Source: an uncultured Prochlorococcus sp. (GTDB taxonomy: Bacteria > Cyanobacteriota > Cyanobacteriia > PCC-6307 > Cyanobiaceae). From it: a stretch of 35,903 bases of DNA. Under the pieces are notes generated by a model. The model ran no database searches and was not told where the DNA came from. It worked only from the letters and a program-made list of their open reading frames with translations. The stretch spans positions 1-35,903 of the forward strand of contig CACAXR010000007.1 of the NCBI GenBank assembly GCA_902536555.1, written 5' to 3'. Below, piece after piece: positions 18,790-28,103 of the stretch (position 1 is the first letter of the stretch; each line of letters opens with the position of its first letter). Both the position numbers and the translations under genes were made by a program.

Positions 18790-19833
18790 TTATTTAGAAT
18801 TTCTTTTTTGCCATCTCCAATTATCTTTACAAATATCTTTCAATGATCTTTTAGCAGTCCATCCAAGCACCTTGGAAGCTAAATCAACTTTAGCAATTAA
18901 AATCCCAACATCTCCTTCTCTTTTATCAACATATTTTATAGGGATTTGGCATTTATTAATTTCTTTAAATGAGTTAACAAGTTCTAATACACTTGTGCCT
19001 AGACCAGTACCTACATTTATAGTAGTGAAATTTCTTTTTGTTTTTGACAAATAATCCAATCCTTTTACGTGCGCTTCGGCTAGATCCTCAACATGAATAT
19101 AATCTCTTATACAAGTTCCATCGAATGTATTCCATGATTTTCCAAATATAAATAATTCTTGTTTTTTTCGGGATGCAACTTCATTTAAAATGGGAAAAAT
19201 ATTTCTGTTCTTAATAACAGGATCATCTCCAATCAATCCCGAGGAGTGTGCTCCAACAGGATTAAAATACCTCAAGTTAAGAATTTTCCAGTCATTATTT
19301 TTTTTCTTTGTAATGTCAAATAAAAGATTTTCAATAGCAAATTTTGTTTCACCATAAGGATTAGAAGGATTTATTTCTGATTCTTCAGAAAAAATACCCT
19401 CACATGATGATCCATAAACTGATGCACTACTGCTAAAAACTATTTTTTTGCAATCAAACTCAGTCATTACACTAAACAATATTTTTGAACCTTCAAAATT
19501 TATATCCCAATATCTTTTTGGATTAATAACAGATTCTCTAACTGACTTCAATCCAGCACAATGAATAACAGTATCAACTGGTTTTTTAACTAATTTTTGG
19601 TCAAAAAAAATTTTTCTTAATAAATTCTTATCTCTAATATCACCTTTAATTACCTGTATATTATTTTTTAAAAAAAGTCCTTTTTCTTTTAAAATACAAT
19701 ACACTCTATCAAAAATATCTAATTTGCTATTAATAAATGAGTCTAAAACAATCAAATTTGACTCTCTTTCCAATAAAGATAACGAAATGTGGCTCCCAAT
19801 ATATCCAGCACCTCCAGTTAATAAGATTGTCAT
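18790..19833 (-). CDS. galE: UDP-glucose 4-epimerase
   Basis: Interconverts UDP-glucose and UDP-galactose with tightly bound NAD. With ATG 19833 the protein has 347 residues and opens with TILLTGGAGYIGSH, the classic GalE N-terminus; extending to TTG 19857 adds eight residues with no family counterpart. Further motifs: VIHCAGLKSVRESV, SSSASVYGSS, NPYGETKF with the YxxxK pair, LRYFNPVGAHSSG and RDYIHVEDLAEAHV. Divergent from gmd across about 190 bases, which probably hold both promoters; followed by ugd on the same strand. Confidence 0.95.
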   Translation of the reverse strand: MTILLTGGAGYIGSHISLSLLERESNLIVLDSFINSKLDIFDRVYCILKEKGLFLKNNIQVIKGDIRDKNLLRKIFFDQKLVKKPVDTVIHCAGLKSVRESVINPKRYWDINFEGSKILFSVMTEFDCKKIVFSSSASVYGSSCEGIFSEESEINPSNPYGETKFAIENLLFDITKKKNNDWKILNLRYFNPVGAHSSGLIGDDPVIKNRNIFPILNEVASRKKQELFIFGKSWNTFDGTCIRDYIHVEDLAEAHVKGLDYLSKTKRNFTTINVGTGLGTSVLELVNSFKEINKCQIPIKYVDKREGDVGILIAKVDLASKVLGWTAKRSLKDICKDNWRWQKRNSK

Positions 19834-20023
19834 TACATTAATAACAATAAATTTCAAATAATTTTATCAATGTTATTGATTTCCTTTATCAATATGCAAA
19901 AAGTTGTAATCAATTTAATAGCTTTATATTTTTTAAAGATCTTATTCATATATCTTGCAAGTTTAAGATTCTTTTAATTACATGCTGATATCATAGTGTT
20001 GGTATAGGATTTTTATTCATTAA

Positions 20024-21103
20024 ATGTCTGCAAATAAAAAAGCATTAATTACTGGCATCACAGGACAAGATGGTAGTTATTTATCAGAATTTTTATTAAA
20101 AAAGGGTTATGAAGTCCATGGATTGAAAAGAAGGTCAAGCAGTTTCAATACGGAAAGAATAGATCATTTATATGAAGATCCACATACTGATAATCAGAAA
20201 TTCTTTCTTCACTACGGGGATTTAACTGATAGTACAAATATCGTTAATCTAATCAACAAAATCAGTCCAGATGAAATATATAATTTAGCTGCACAAAGTC
20301 ACGTGGCTGTTAGCTTTGAAACTCCAGAATATACTGCCAATTGCAATGCTCTTGGTACATTAAGAATTTTAGAAGCAGTCAGATTATTAGGTCTTAAAAA
20401 TAAAACTAAAATTTATCAAGCAAGTACTTCTGAATTATATGGGAAGACTCTTGAAATTCCCCAAAATGAAAAAACACCCTTTTATCCAAGAAGTCCATAT
20501 GCTGCATCTAAGCTATACGCATACTGGATAACTGTTAATTATCGTGAGGCTTATGGATTATATGCTTGTAATGGAATACTTTTTAATCATGAAAGTCCAA
20601 AAAGAGGTGAGACTTTTGTGACGAGAAAAATTACAAGAGGTTTAGCAAATATTCAATATGGAATTGAAGACTGCCTTTATATGGGAAATCTAGATTCGTT
20701 AAGAGACTGGGGTCATGCAAAAGATTATGTTGAAATGCAGTGGAGGATGTTGCAACAGAGTTCTCCCGAAGATTTTGTAATAGCTACAGGAAGACAAGAG
20801 AGTGTTAGGAGATTCATTGAACTATCTGCTCTCGAATTAGGTTGGGGAGGTATAATCTGGGAGGGAGAAGGAATAGAAGAAATTGGCATGAGAAAAGATA
20901 ATGGGAAGGTCGTGATTAAAATAGACCCACAATATTTTCGTCCAACTGAGGTGAATTCATTATTGGGAGACGCAACTAAAGCTCATAAAAAATTAGGATG
21001 GAGATCTCAAACTTCACTAGAAGAATTAGTCTCAGATATGATTAATAACGATCTGCAAAATGCTTCCAAAAAGGCCCTCTTATTAAGTAAAGGTTACAGT
21101 TAA
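20024..21103 (+). CDS. gmd: GDP-mannose 4,6-dehydratase
   Basis: Converts GDP-mannose to GDP-4-keto-6-deoxymannose. 359 residues, SDR fold. Hallmarks are [63 protein letters not shown] and [24 protein letters not shown] hexamer at 20003-20008, 15 bases upstream of the ATG, may be its -10 box. fcl follows after 11 bases, so the two are surely co-transcribed and use GDP-mannose made by manC. Confidence 0.97.
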   Translation: MSANKKALITGITGQDGSYLSEFLLKKGYEVHGLKRRSSSFNTERIDHLYEDPHTDNQKFFLHYGDLTDSTNIVNLINKISPDEIYNLAAQSHVAVSFETPEYTANCNALGTLRILEAVRLLGLKNKTKIYQASTSELYGKTLEIPQNEKTPFYPRSPYAASKLYAYWITVNYREAYGLYACNGILFNHESPKRGETFVTRKITRGLANIQYGIEDCLYMGNLDSLRDWGHAKDYVEMQWRMLQQSSPEDFVIATGRQESVRRFIELSALELGWGGIIWEGEGIEEIGMRKDNGKVVIKIDPQYFRPTEVNSLLGDATKAHKKLGWRSQTSLEELVSDMINNDLQNASKKALLLSKGYS

Positions 21104-21114
21104 ATAAAATTTAT

Positions 21115-22116
21115 ATGAAAGCTTTATTAAGTAAAGAAGATCGTATTTTTGTCGCTGGCCACAAAGGTATGGTAGGAAGTGCAATACTTAGGTGTCTAAA
21201 AAAAAATGGATATTTCTCCAAAAATAATCCTGGTAATATTTTATGTGTAAATAGAAGCGAATTAAACCTACTTGATTTTGAATCTGTTAAAAAGTGGTTC
21301 AAAAAATTCAAGCCAGATGTCGTTATCATCGCTGCGGCTAAAGTCGGGGGGATAATTGCCAATTCAAAATACCCATATGATTTTCTAGCAGAAAATCTCA
21401 AAATACAACAAAATCTTATAGAAAACTCTATTGAAACAGGAGTTAAGAGACTACTTTTCCTAGGAAGCAGTTGTATTTATCCAAAATATGCAGTTCAACC
21501 TATTGCAGAGGAGGAACTACTAAATGGAATATTAGAAAAAACTAATGAACCATATGCAATCGCAAAAATTGCAGGGATTAAGCTTTGCGAGGCCATTAGA
21601 AAACAAAAAGGGTTTGATGCTATTGCTTTAATGCCAACAAATTTATATGGTCCAGGAGATAATTATCACATAGAAAATAGTCATGTTTTTGCAGCTTTAT
21701 TAAGAAAATTTATTGAAGCTAAAAGGAAAAATATAAAAGAAGTTATTTGTTGGGGTACTGGCAATCCACTGAGAGAATTTCTTTATGTTGATGACTTAGC
21801 TGATGCTTGCCTATTTGCATTGGAGAGATGGGATCCATCCAATATAAATGCACCAAAAGATAAGTATGGTATTAGTTTGAAATTTTTAAATATTGGTACT
21901 GGTAAAGATATATCAATAAGAGATTTAGCTGCAAAGATATCAAAAGAAGTTGAATACGAAGGTTCTATAGTTTGGGACGAATCAAAGCCTGATGGGACTC
22001 CTAGAAAACTACTTGACATAACAAAAGTTAAAAGTATTGGTTGGGAGCCTAAAATAAGTCTTTCTGAAGGGTTAAGAATGACTATTCAAGATATACTTAC
22101 TTATAAACCATTTTAA
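21115..22116 (+). CDS. fcl: GDP-L-fucose synthase
   Basis: Epimerase-reductase that finishes GDP-L-fucose from the gmd product. 333 residues, SDR fold. Seen: FVAGHKGMVGSAILR at the N-terminus, AAKVGGIIANSKYPYDFLAEN, FLGSSCIYPK, EPYAIAKIAGIKLCEAI with the catalytic Tyr and Lys, and PTNLYGPGDNYH. The stop is two bases from the stop of the convergent dehydratase gene. Confidence 0.96.
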   Translation: MKALLSKEDRIFVAGHKGMVGSAILRCLKKNGYFSKNNPGNILCVNRSELNLLDFESVKKWFKKFKPDVVIIAAAKVGGIIANSKYPYDFLAENLKIQQNLIENSIETGVKRLLFLGSSCIYPKYAVQPIAEEELLNGILEKTNEPYAIAKIAGIKLCEAIRKQKGFDAIALMPTNLYGPGDNYHIENSHVFAALLRKFIEAKRKNIKEVICWGTGNPLREFLYVDDLADACLFALERWDPSNINAPKDKYGISLKFLNIGTGKDISIRDLAAKISKEVEYEGSIVWDESKPDGTPRKLLDITKVKSIGWEPKISLSEGLRMTIQDILTYKPF

Positions 22117-22118
22117 AA

Positions 22119-24050
22119 TTAATTTTTATCATAATTTTTATTGAATAATTTTTTAAATTTAATATCATAATTCCATTCTGGAACTAATTTATAAAGAGTT
22201 TTTAAAACTTCTTCTGAATTGAAAGAGTCTATTTTTTCCTTCAAATAAGAAATTTCACCAGATAAATTATTAGAATTACACTGCTCATTTATACCCTTAA
22301 AAATTAAAGGATGAGCTGTTTTTTCTGCGCTAGAGTCAACCAGAAGTTCTTCATAAAGCTTTTCACCTGGTCTTAAACCCATATATATAATTTCAATGTC
22401 TCCATTAGGATTCTTATCATCCTTTAAAGTTAATCCACTCAATTTAATCATTTGTTCTGCAAGATATTTTATCGAAACGGGTTTTCCCATATCTAGAAGG
22501 AAAACTTCTCCCCCTTTTGCAATACCTGAGGCATGCAAAACTAACTGGGCAGCTTCCTGTAATGTCATAAAAAATCTATTTATATCTTTATGAGTAATAG
22601 TTATAGGTCCTCCCTCTTTAATTTGTTTTTCAAATAAAGGAATAACAGAACCCGAAGATCCTAAAACATTTCCAAATCTGACAAGAGAAAATTTAGTTTT
22701 TTCATTAGATGCCGATTTATTTAATATTTTATTTTTTTGTGAAAAATCCAAAACTATTTGCTCTGCCAATCGCTTTGATGCACCCATAACATTTGTCGGT
22801 CTTACTGCTTTATCTGTCGAAATTAAAATCATCTGATCTAAATTATTAAATAAACTTTCTTCACAAATTACTAAAGTAGAAATTACATTATTTGCGATTC
22901 CTTGTAAAGGATTCTCTTCTACCATAGGTACATGTTTATAAGCTGCTGCATGAAAAACAATATTTATATTAAATTCTTTAAATATCGATCTAACTAATTT
23001 TTTATCACCTGAATTGCCTAGTTTTAAGATAATTGATGTATTTGAATTAACTTGATTTTTTAATTTTGTACCAATTTGATAAAGATTATTTTCTGAATTA
23101 TCAATTAAAACAAGCTTTGAAGGATTAAATCTCATTATTTGAATACAAAGTTCAGCTCCAATTGAACCACCTGCTCCAGTAATACAGATATTCTTATTAT
23201 TAATACCATTGGAAATTAATTTTAAATTGGGCAAAACAATATTTCTACATAATAATTCTTCGATTGATATAGGTCTTAAATTTGTTATTTTTAATTTTCC
23301 TGAGATTAATTCTTTTAGCGTTGGTATTTGAGAAACTGGAATTGAGTATCTAGATAATCTTTGCAAAACAGACTTTTTCTTTTCTGTATTCAAGGAAGGA
23401 ATAGCAATTAGTATTCTATCTATTTTGAAATTAATATTTGACAAGTAATCTAATGATTTTATTGGAATAGAATAAAGACTTCTTCCTTGCAAGTTTTTAT
23501 TGTCATCAATAAAACATATAATATTAAAATTTTTTTCTAATTTTATAGTTGATGCAAGCTGAGCCCCTGCTGCTCCTGCACCGTAAATTATGACATTTTC
23601 TAAAAACTTATTTTCATTTTGTATTAGGCTTATTAGCCAGCTAAAAATTGATCTCAATAAGGAAATTAATCCAGTTGAAATAAAACAAAATGAAAATAGA
23701 ATTTGAATATTTAATTCACTTGATTTAGAAAAATTATTAAAAACAATAGTAAGAAAAATAATAGCTAGGTTCCTAGCTGCAATTTTATAAATATTAACGC
23801 TATAAGCATATTTAGTAATAACTCTATATTGACCTGTAAATATGAAAATTATTAGGCTATTAAAAAAAATAGGTAAGAAATTTACTATTATGAAAGTAAT
23901 ATTTTTAAAAAATATTCCATTTATTAAAAAACTCAAAAATAAAGAAAAAAATAGAATTATTTGATCAGAAGTAATTAATATTAATTTTCTAAAATAAAAA
24001 AATTCTGCCTTCTCTATTTTTCTATATATTCTTGAAATAATGTTTTTCAT
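22119..24050 (-). CDS. Membrane-bound nucleoside-diphosphate-sugar 4,6-dehydratase (CapD/WbpM/PglF/FlaA1 family)
   Basis: 643 residues. The N-terminal ~150 residues hold four hydrophobic helices, followed by a first nucleotide-binding domain (VIIYGAGAAGAQLASTI) and a second SDR domain (ICITGAGGSIGAELCIQIMR, FHAAAYKHVPMVEENP, ISTDKAVRPTNVMGASKRLA, LVRFGNVLGSSGSVIPLF, GLRPGEKLYEELL). Met stands where ordinary SDRs have the catalytic Tyr (NVMGASK), as in WbpM/PglF. It probably converts UDP-GlcNAc to its 4-keto-6-deoxy form, the entry to sugars such as QuiNAc, FucNAc or bacillosamine; no aminotransferase for the latter is in the window. Convergent with fcl and last of the minus-strand block running from the 4-epimerase. 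Confidence 0.92.
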   Translation of the reverse strand: MKNIISRIYRKIEKAEFFYFRKLILITSDQIILFFSLFLSFLINGIFFKNITFIIVNFLPIFFNSLIIFIFTGQYRVITKYAYSVNIYKIAARNLAIIFLTIVFNNFSKSSELNIQILFSFCFISTGLISLLRSIFSWLISLIQNENKFLENVIIYGAGAAGAQLASTIKLEKNFNIICFIDDNKNLQGRSLYSIPIKSLDYLSNINFKIDRILIAIPSLNTEKKKSVLQRLSRYSIPVSQIPTLKELISGKLKITNLRPISIEELLCRNIVLPNLKLISNGINNKNICITGAGGSIGAELCIQIMRFNPSKLVLIDNSENNLYQIGTKLKNQVNSNTSIILKLGNSGDKKLVRSIFKEFNINIVFHAAAYKHVPMVEENPLQGIANNVISTLVICEESLFNNLDQMILISTDKAVRPTNVMGASKRLAEQIVLDFSQKNKILNKSASNEKTKFSLVRFGNVLGSSGSVIPLFEKQIKEGGPITITHKDINRFFMTLQEAAQLVLHASGIAKGGEVFLLDMGKPVSIKYLAEQMIKLSGLTLKDDKNPNGDIEIIYMGLRPGEKLYEELLVDSSAEKTAHPLIFKGINEQCNSNNLSGEISYLKEKIDSFNSEEVLKTLYKLVPEWNYDIKFKKLFNKNYDKN

Positions 24051-24166
24051 ATTTCTTCTTCTAAGAAAATAATTTTTCTTATCAAAATAGTAATATTTTA
24101 TTCAGTCTATAGGCCAAATTTAAAATTAATATAGTTAATTTCATAATAATTATTAAATTATACTTT

Positions 24167-24982
24167 TTAAAATAATTTTAATCCCCACTTTAAGAAATAT
24201 ATAAACATGGATCGAATTACATGAAAAATTTGAAACAAGGATTTATGTGAACCTCTTTTCCATAAATGTTTTATTTCTGACATTGGTACATGAGCTGTTA
24301 TTCCGTATAATGAACATTTGCGGGCAAAATCTGCATCCTCTAAATGTAGAAAATAAGTATCAGAGAATCCTCCAACCTTTTTGAAGATAAAAGCTTTAAT
24401 TAACAAAAAACTACCTGAAAGGTAAGTAGCTGGAATGATATCCTTCATATAATTAAAATTCTTATTTTTATGATTATGATCATATCTTCTTAAAAAAGAT
24501 AAATTTAAAAATAAAGGGAAAAAGCCAATTAATAATGAAAAAAAAGTTGGATCTTTTTTTGCAGAGAATTGAATATGACCATTTTTATTTTTAATTATTG
24601 GATTAATACAAACAAATCTTTTTTCACATTCAAAAAACTTTATGAGATCTAAAAGTTGGATTGCTTCAAAAGAAGTATCGGGGTTAGATGCTATATAAAT
24701 ATCATTTTTATTGTATGAATAATATTTAAAATTAAAATTATTAGCTTTGCCAAAACCAATATTTTTAGGGTTATGAAAATAATTAACTTGAAAATTCAAA
24801 AATTTAAAATCTTCATTTTTAAATCTTTTTTTAATATCACTATTGTCATATATTGATAAGACCACGTGATATTCTTCATCGCAATTAGTAAGCTTATTAA
24901 GATCTTCTATTGAGTACAATAATGGCATTATTTCATTTAGTGTTTGTTTAAATAAAACTAATGAAAATATAATCTTTTTCAT
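24167..24982 (-). CDS. Glycosyltransferase family 2, rhamnosyltransferase (WbbL)-like
   Basis: 271 residues, GT-A fold. An opening strand with IYDNSD, the nucleotide-sugar site IYIASNPDTSFEA, a middle segment ATYLSGSFLLIKAFIFKKVGGF, and the acceptor/catalytic stretch HLEDADFARKCSLYGITAHV resemble the WbbL-like inverting glycosyltransferases. A hydrophobic C-terminal stretch may attach it to the membrane. dTDP-rhamnose is a plausible donor given rfbABCD, but specificity cannot be read from sequence. The DNA is even more AT-rich than the core genes. Six bases separate it from the GT4 3' fragment upstream. Confidence 0.83.
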   Translation of the reverse strand: MKKIIFSLVLFKQTLNEIMPLLYSIEDLNKLTNCDEEYHVVLSIYDNSDIKKRFKNEDFKFLNFQVNYFHNPKNIGFGKANNFNFKYYSYNKNDIYIASNPDTSFEAIQLLDLIKFFECEKRFVCINPIIKNKNGHIQFSAKKDPTFFSLLIGFFPLFLNLSFLRRYDHNHKNKNFNYMKDIIPATYLSGSFLLIKAFIFKKVGGFSDTYFLHLEDADFARKCSLYGITAHVPMSEIKHLWKRGSHKSLFQIFHVIRSMFIYFLKWGLKLF

Positions 24983-24988
24983 AAATTT

Positions 24989-25498
24989 CTAAGAGTCAAA
25001 ATAATTAAGAAATAATTTAGTATCAAAAAAAATATTCTTATTTAAATTTACAAACTCACCAGCACTTTCTTTTATATAGTTACTTGCAAGAATTGGTCCA
25101 GGAAAATCTCGAAAAGATTGGAAGATCTTTATTGGAATTCCAGATCCTCCTGCTGCAGCGACCAATAAAGCATCCAAATTTTTGTAAAAATCATTTAAGT
25201 TTTCAACATAACCTAAAACCTCTAAATTATCGCTTTTAATCAAAAAGCTTTCTTTGATTATTTTTTTAACTTGTTTATTAGTTTTTCCTCCAATTCTTAT
25301 CTGGATTTTGAAATCATATTTTTTATTAAATTTATATAAATTATTAATAATTATTTTTAGGCCTAATAGATTACATGGAAAAGTATTATCAGCTAGTGAT
25401 CCAAAGATTAGTTTTTTCTTTTTGAAATTACTTTTTATTTGCAAAGGAAAATTATTTTGATAACTTTTTAAATTAAGGAAAAAAGAAAGATGAAGCAC
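24989..25498 (-). pseudogene. Glycosyltransferase family 4, C-terminal part (frameshifted gene)
   Basis: Frame of 169 codons carrying the donor-binding half of a GT-B glycosyltransferase: KKLIFGSLADNTFPCNLLG, IQIRIGGKT, LEVLGYVENLNDFYKNLDAL and GGSGIPIKIFQSF, in the usual GT4 order. The frame is +1 relative to the upstream part and can begin only at GTG 25498, inside that part, which suggests a broken gene rather than two designed ones. After the last recognised motif only ~45 residues remain, shorter than typical GT4 tails, so the 3' end may also be eroded. A single-base sequencing error or translational frameshift are alternatives. Confidence 0.7.
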
Positions 25499-26180
25499 AA
25501 TTAAATATTAAGTTATTTTTTAATTTATACTTTAGTAAAAAAATATAAAAAATATTTTTTATATTTTTTTTATCTCTCATTAAAAAAACTTTTTTTGAAA
25601 TTAAGTAAGATAAATTTTCAAAAAATAAATAGAAAATAAAAGAAATTATCCTTTTTATAATAAATTTATCAGGATATTTTAATCTTAAACAGGATAAAAT
25701 ATTATCAAGATTATGTTTAATAATAGATCCATGACTTTTAAAAACTAAGTTTTTTGTTCCATAGCGAAAGAAAATAATTAAGTGTAATAATATATTTCTA
25801 TGACAACTAACGAATAACAAATCATTAATATTAATTTTATTATTACTTATATATTTTTTAATATCTATTCTATTACTAGAAATAAATAAAAAACCCAATA
25901 AACTTTTATTTGTATTTATTGGAACAATATCTATATTCTGACATTCTGTTAGTATCTTTTCAAGTAAATTATTTTTAATTTCTTTTTTATTTTTTAAGGG
26001 ATAAACTACTTCTACTCTGTTAAAAATTCTTGATAAAAAATAAATATCTGATAATACCTCAACGTGACCTCCTGAAAGTTTATCTGTAATATCTTCTGGG
26101 GAAAAATATATACATCTATTATATTTCTTAGTAAAAAAAGAACTTTGATATGGATTAAGGTTTAGATTAATTTCAGACAT
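25473..26180 (-). pseudogene. Glycosyltransferase family 4, N-terminal part (frameshifted gene)
   Basis: Frame of 235 codons from ATG 26180 (a GTG two codons earlier is possible). It begins like a GT-B acceptor domain: CIYFSPEDITDKLSGGHVEV has the Gly-Gly loop, and FKSHGSIIKHNLDN sits where GT4 enzymes have their acceptor-side helix. It ends in the linker (NLIFNCASSFFFP, then stop) right at a run of six T in the coding strand. Removing one T joins it to the C-terminal part and gives a protein of about 398 residues, the usual size for GT4 enzymes. Co-directional with the 4-epimerase gene. Confidence 0.7.
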
Positions 26181-26208
26181 ATTCACAAAAGATTACCAAA
26201 TTAAAAAA

Positions 26209-27285
26209 TTAGACTTTATAAAAATCTCTATACCATGTAACAAATTTTTTTATTCCAAACTCTATTGATGTATTTGGTTTGAATCCAATCCAATCTTCAA
26301 GACTGCTAGTGTCTGAAAGAGTTTCCACTACATCCCCGGGCTGTAAAGGCATTAACTTTTTTTTTGCTTCAATACCCAGTTCTTTTTCAATAGCTTTTAT
26401 ATAATTCATAAGATTTACAGGCTTTGAATTACCTATATTAAAAATTCTAAAAGGTGCCCAACTTTTATCTGAGGTTAAATTTTTGTTTTTAGAATTTTCA
26501 TTATGTAAAGGGACCTTTTCTATAACTTTTATTAAGCCTTCAACAACATCGTCAATATAAGTGAAGTCTCTAACCATATTTCCATTATTAAATACTTTAA
26601 TTTCTTCTTTTTCAAGAATTGCTTTTGTAAATAAAAAAAGAGCCATATCTGGTCTGCCCCATGGTCCATAAACTGTAAAAAATCTTAGTCCAGTGGTTGG
26701 AAGTCCAAATAAATGACTATATGAATGGGCCATTAATTCATTAGATTTTTTTGTCGATGCATATAAACTTATGGGATGATCAACGACATTATTTTCTTTA
26801 AATGGTAAATTTTTGTTTCCTCCATAAACTGAGCTACTGCTTGCGTATACAAGATGTTTAATATTAAAATTTTTTGAACATTCGAGGATATTTAGAAAAC
26901 CTTCAATATTCGATTTTATATATGCTTTGGGATTTTCTAGAGAATATCTGACTCCAGCTTGTGCAGCTAAATTTACAACTTTAGAAGGAGTATTAATCTT
27001 AAAAAAATTATCTAAACTATTTTTACCAAGAAATATTTTTTCTAACTCATATATATTTTCTAAATCGAACTGATGAAATTCAAAAGGGACATCTAAGGTT
27101 TTAGATAATGAAATCAATTTACTCAAACGTGCTTTTTTTAGATTTCGATCATAATAGGAATTTAAATTATCTAAACCAATAACAGGTATCCCTTTTTCAA
27201 TTAATTTAAACGCTAAATGGAAGCCTATAAACCCTGCTGATCCAGTTATCAAAATAGTCTGATCATGTAAAATTTGTTTGTTCAT
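26209..27285 (-). CDS. UDP-glucuronate 4-epimerase (GAE/LspL-like)
   Basis: 358-residue extended SDR. Motifs: ILITGSAGFIGFHLAFKLIE, LDNLNSYYDRNLKKARL, NLAAQAGVRYSLENPKAYI, YASSSSVYGGNKNLPF, SLYASTKKSNELMAHSYSHL with YxxxK, GLRFFTVYGPWGRPDMALF and a late PLQPGDVVETLSD. This set is typical of UDP-glucuronate 4-epimerases, which make UDP-galacturonate. The donor would come from the UGDH at 17306-18721. Other UDP-sugar epimerases are possible but fit less well. The 118-base gap to the divergent gmhB-like gene probably contains both promoters. Confidence 0.9.
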   Translation of the reverse strand: MNKQILHDQTILITGSAGFIGFHLAFKLIEKGIPVIGLDNLNSYYDRNLKKARLSKLISLSKTLDVPFEFHQFDLENIYELEKIFLGKNSLDNFFKINTPSKVVNLAAQAGVRYSLENPKAYIKSNIEGFLNILECSKNFNIKHLVYASSSSVYGGNKNLPFKENNVVDHPISLYASTKKSNELMAHSYSHLFGLPTTGLRFFTVYGPWGRPDMALFLFTKAILEKEEIKVFNNGNMVRDFTYIDDVVEGLIKVIEKVPLHNENSKNKNLTSDKSWAPFRIFNIGNSKPVNLMNYIKAIEKELGIEAKKKLMPLQPGDVVETLSDTSSLEDWIGFKPNTSIEFGIKKFVTWYRDFYKV

Positions 27286-27403
27286 TATTTGATTACAGGA
27301 TTAGACTTCGAATGATTATGAATATAAAAAAAATTTTTTATATCATAATTCACAATTACATATTGAATTCATAAAGTAAATTAATAAAAATTCTTTTTTT
27401 ACA

Positions 27404-28069
27404 ATGATTAATAGTGAATTTTATAAAAAAACTTTTTTAAATGAAAAGGAATTGAAGTGCTTAAGTGATAAAAATCCCACTCCTGCTCTATTTCTTGATA
27501 GAGATGGAGTAATAGTCAAAGAAAATAATCATCTAAGTGATCCAACAAGAGTAAAGCTTGAAAAAGGAATCAAAACTATTTTAGAATATGTGAGTTTCAA
27601 AAGCATACCCATAGTAATTATCACAAATCAATCTGGAATATTTGATAAAAAGTATAGTTGGGATGACTTTAATTTGGTAACGCAAAGAATGATATTTTTG
27701 TTAGGAAAGAAAGTTAAAATATCAGCTATTTATGCAAATGGGGAAAATAAAAACACAAAAAATTTGGTATGGAGAAAACCATCTCCAAAAATGATACTTG
27801 AAGCAAAAAATGAATTAAATATTGATATTTATAAATCTATATTAGTTGGAGATAGGATCACTGACTTAGAAGCTGGTGAAAAAGCTGAAATAAAGAATCT
27901 AATACATGTAAAAACTGGTCATGGGGAAAAGGAAAGAAAAGAAATTATTAATAATTACAAATCAAATAAAAGGGGAAAGTTATTAAAGCAACAATTAAAT
28001 TTACTTCTTTTGGATACATTAGAGGATTTACATCTTAATACGATTAATGATTTTTTTGATTTAAAGTAA
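27404..28069 (+). CDS. HAD-IIIA phosphatase, GmhB-like (heptose-1,7-bisphosphatase family)
   Basis: 221 residues. HAD motif I is LFLDRDGVIV (Asp32, Asp34), motif II IVIITNQSGIF, motif III WRKPSPKMI, and motif IV VGDRITDLEAG (Asp150, Asp154). These are the signatures of D-glycero-D-manno-heptose-1,7-bisphosphate 7-phosphatase and histidinol-phosphatase relatives. The Cys/His residues that bind zinc in E. coli GmhB, just before RKP, are absent here (YANGENKNTKNLVWRKP). The N-terminus is about 20 residues longer than in E. coli GmhB, and ~50 residues follow the core. Its neighbours, an HddC-like nucleotidyltransferase and an HldE-like protein, support a heptose-type role. Confidence 0.82.
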   Translation: MINSEFYKKTFLNEKELKCLSDKNPTPALFLDRDGVIVKENNHLSDPTRVKLEKGIKTILEYVSFKSIPIVIITNQSGIFDKKYSWDDFNLVTQRMIFLLGKKVKISAIYANGENKNTKNLVWRKPSPKMILEAKNELNIDIYKSILVGDRITDLEAGEKAEIKNLIHVKTGHGEKERKEIINNYKSNKRGKLLKQQLNLLLLDTLEDLHLNTINDFFDLK

Positions 28070-28103
28070 TTTTGATAATTATGTATGATTTTAATAAAAC
28101 TAA

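Noticed and set aside
19834-19857. N-terminal extension of galE from TTG 19857
   Set aside because: GalE proteins begin directly with the Rossmann strand; ATG 19833 gives that.
25254-25460. 68-codon plus-strand frame inside the GT4 fragment
   Set aside because: Low-complexity antisense of a recognised glycosyltransferase half.
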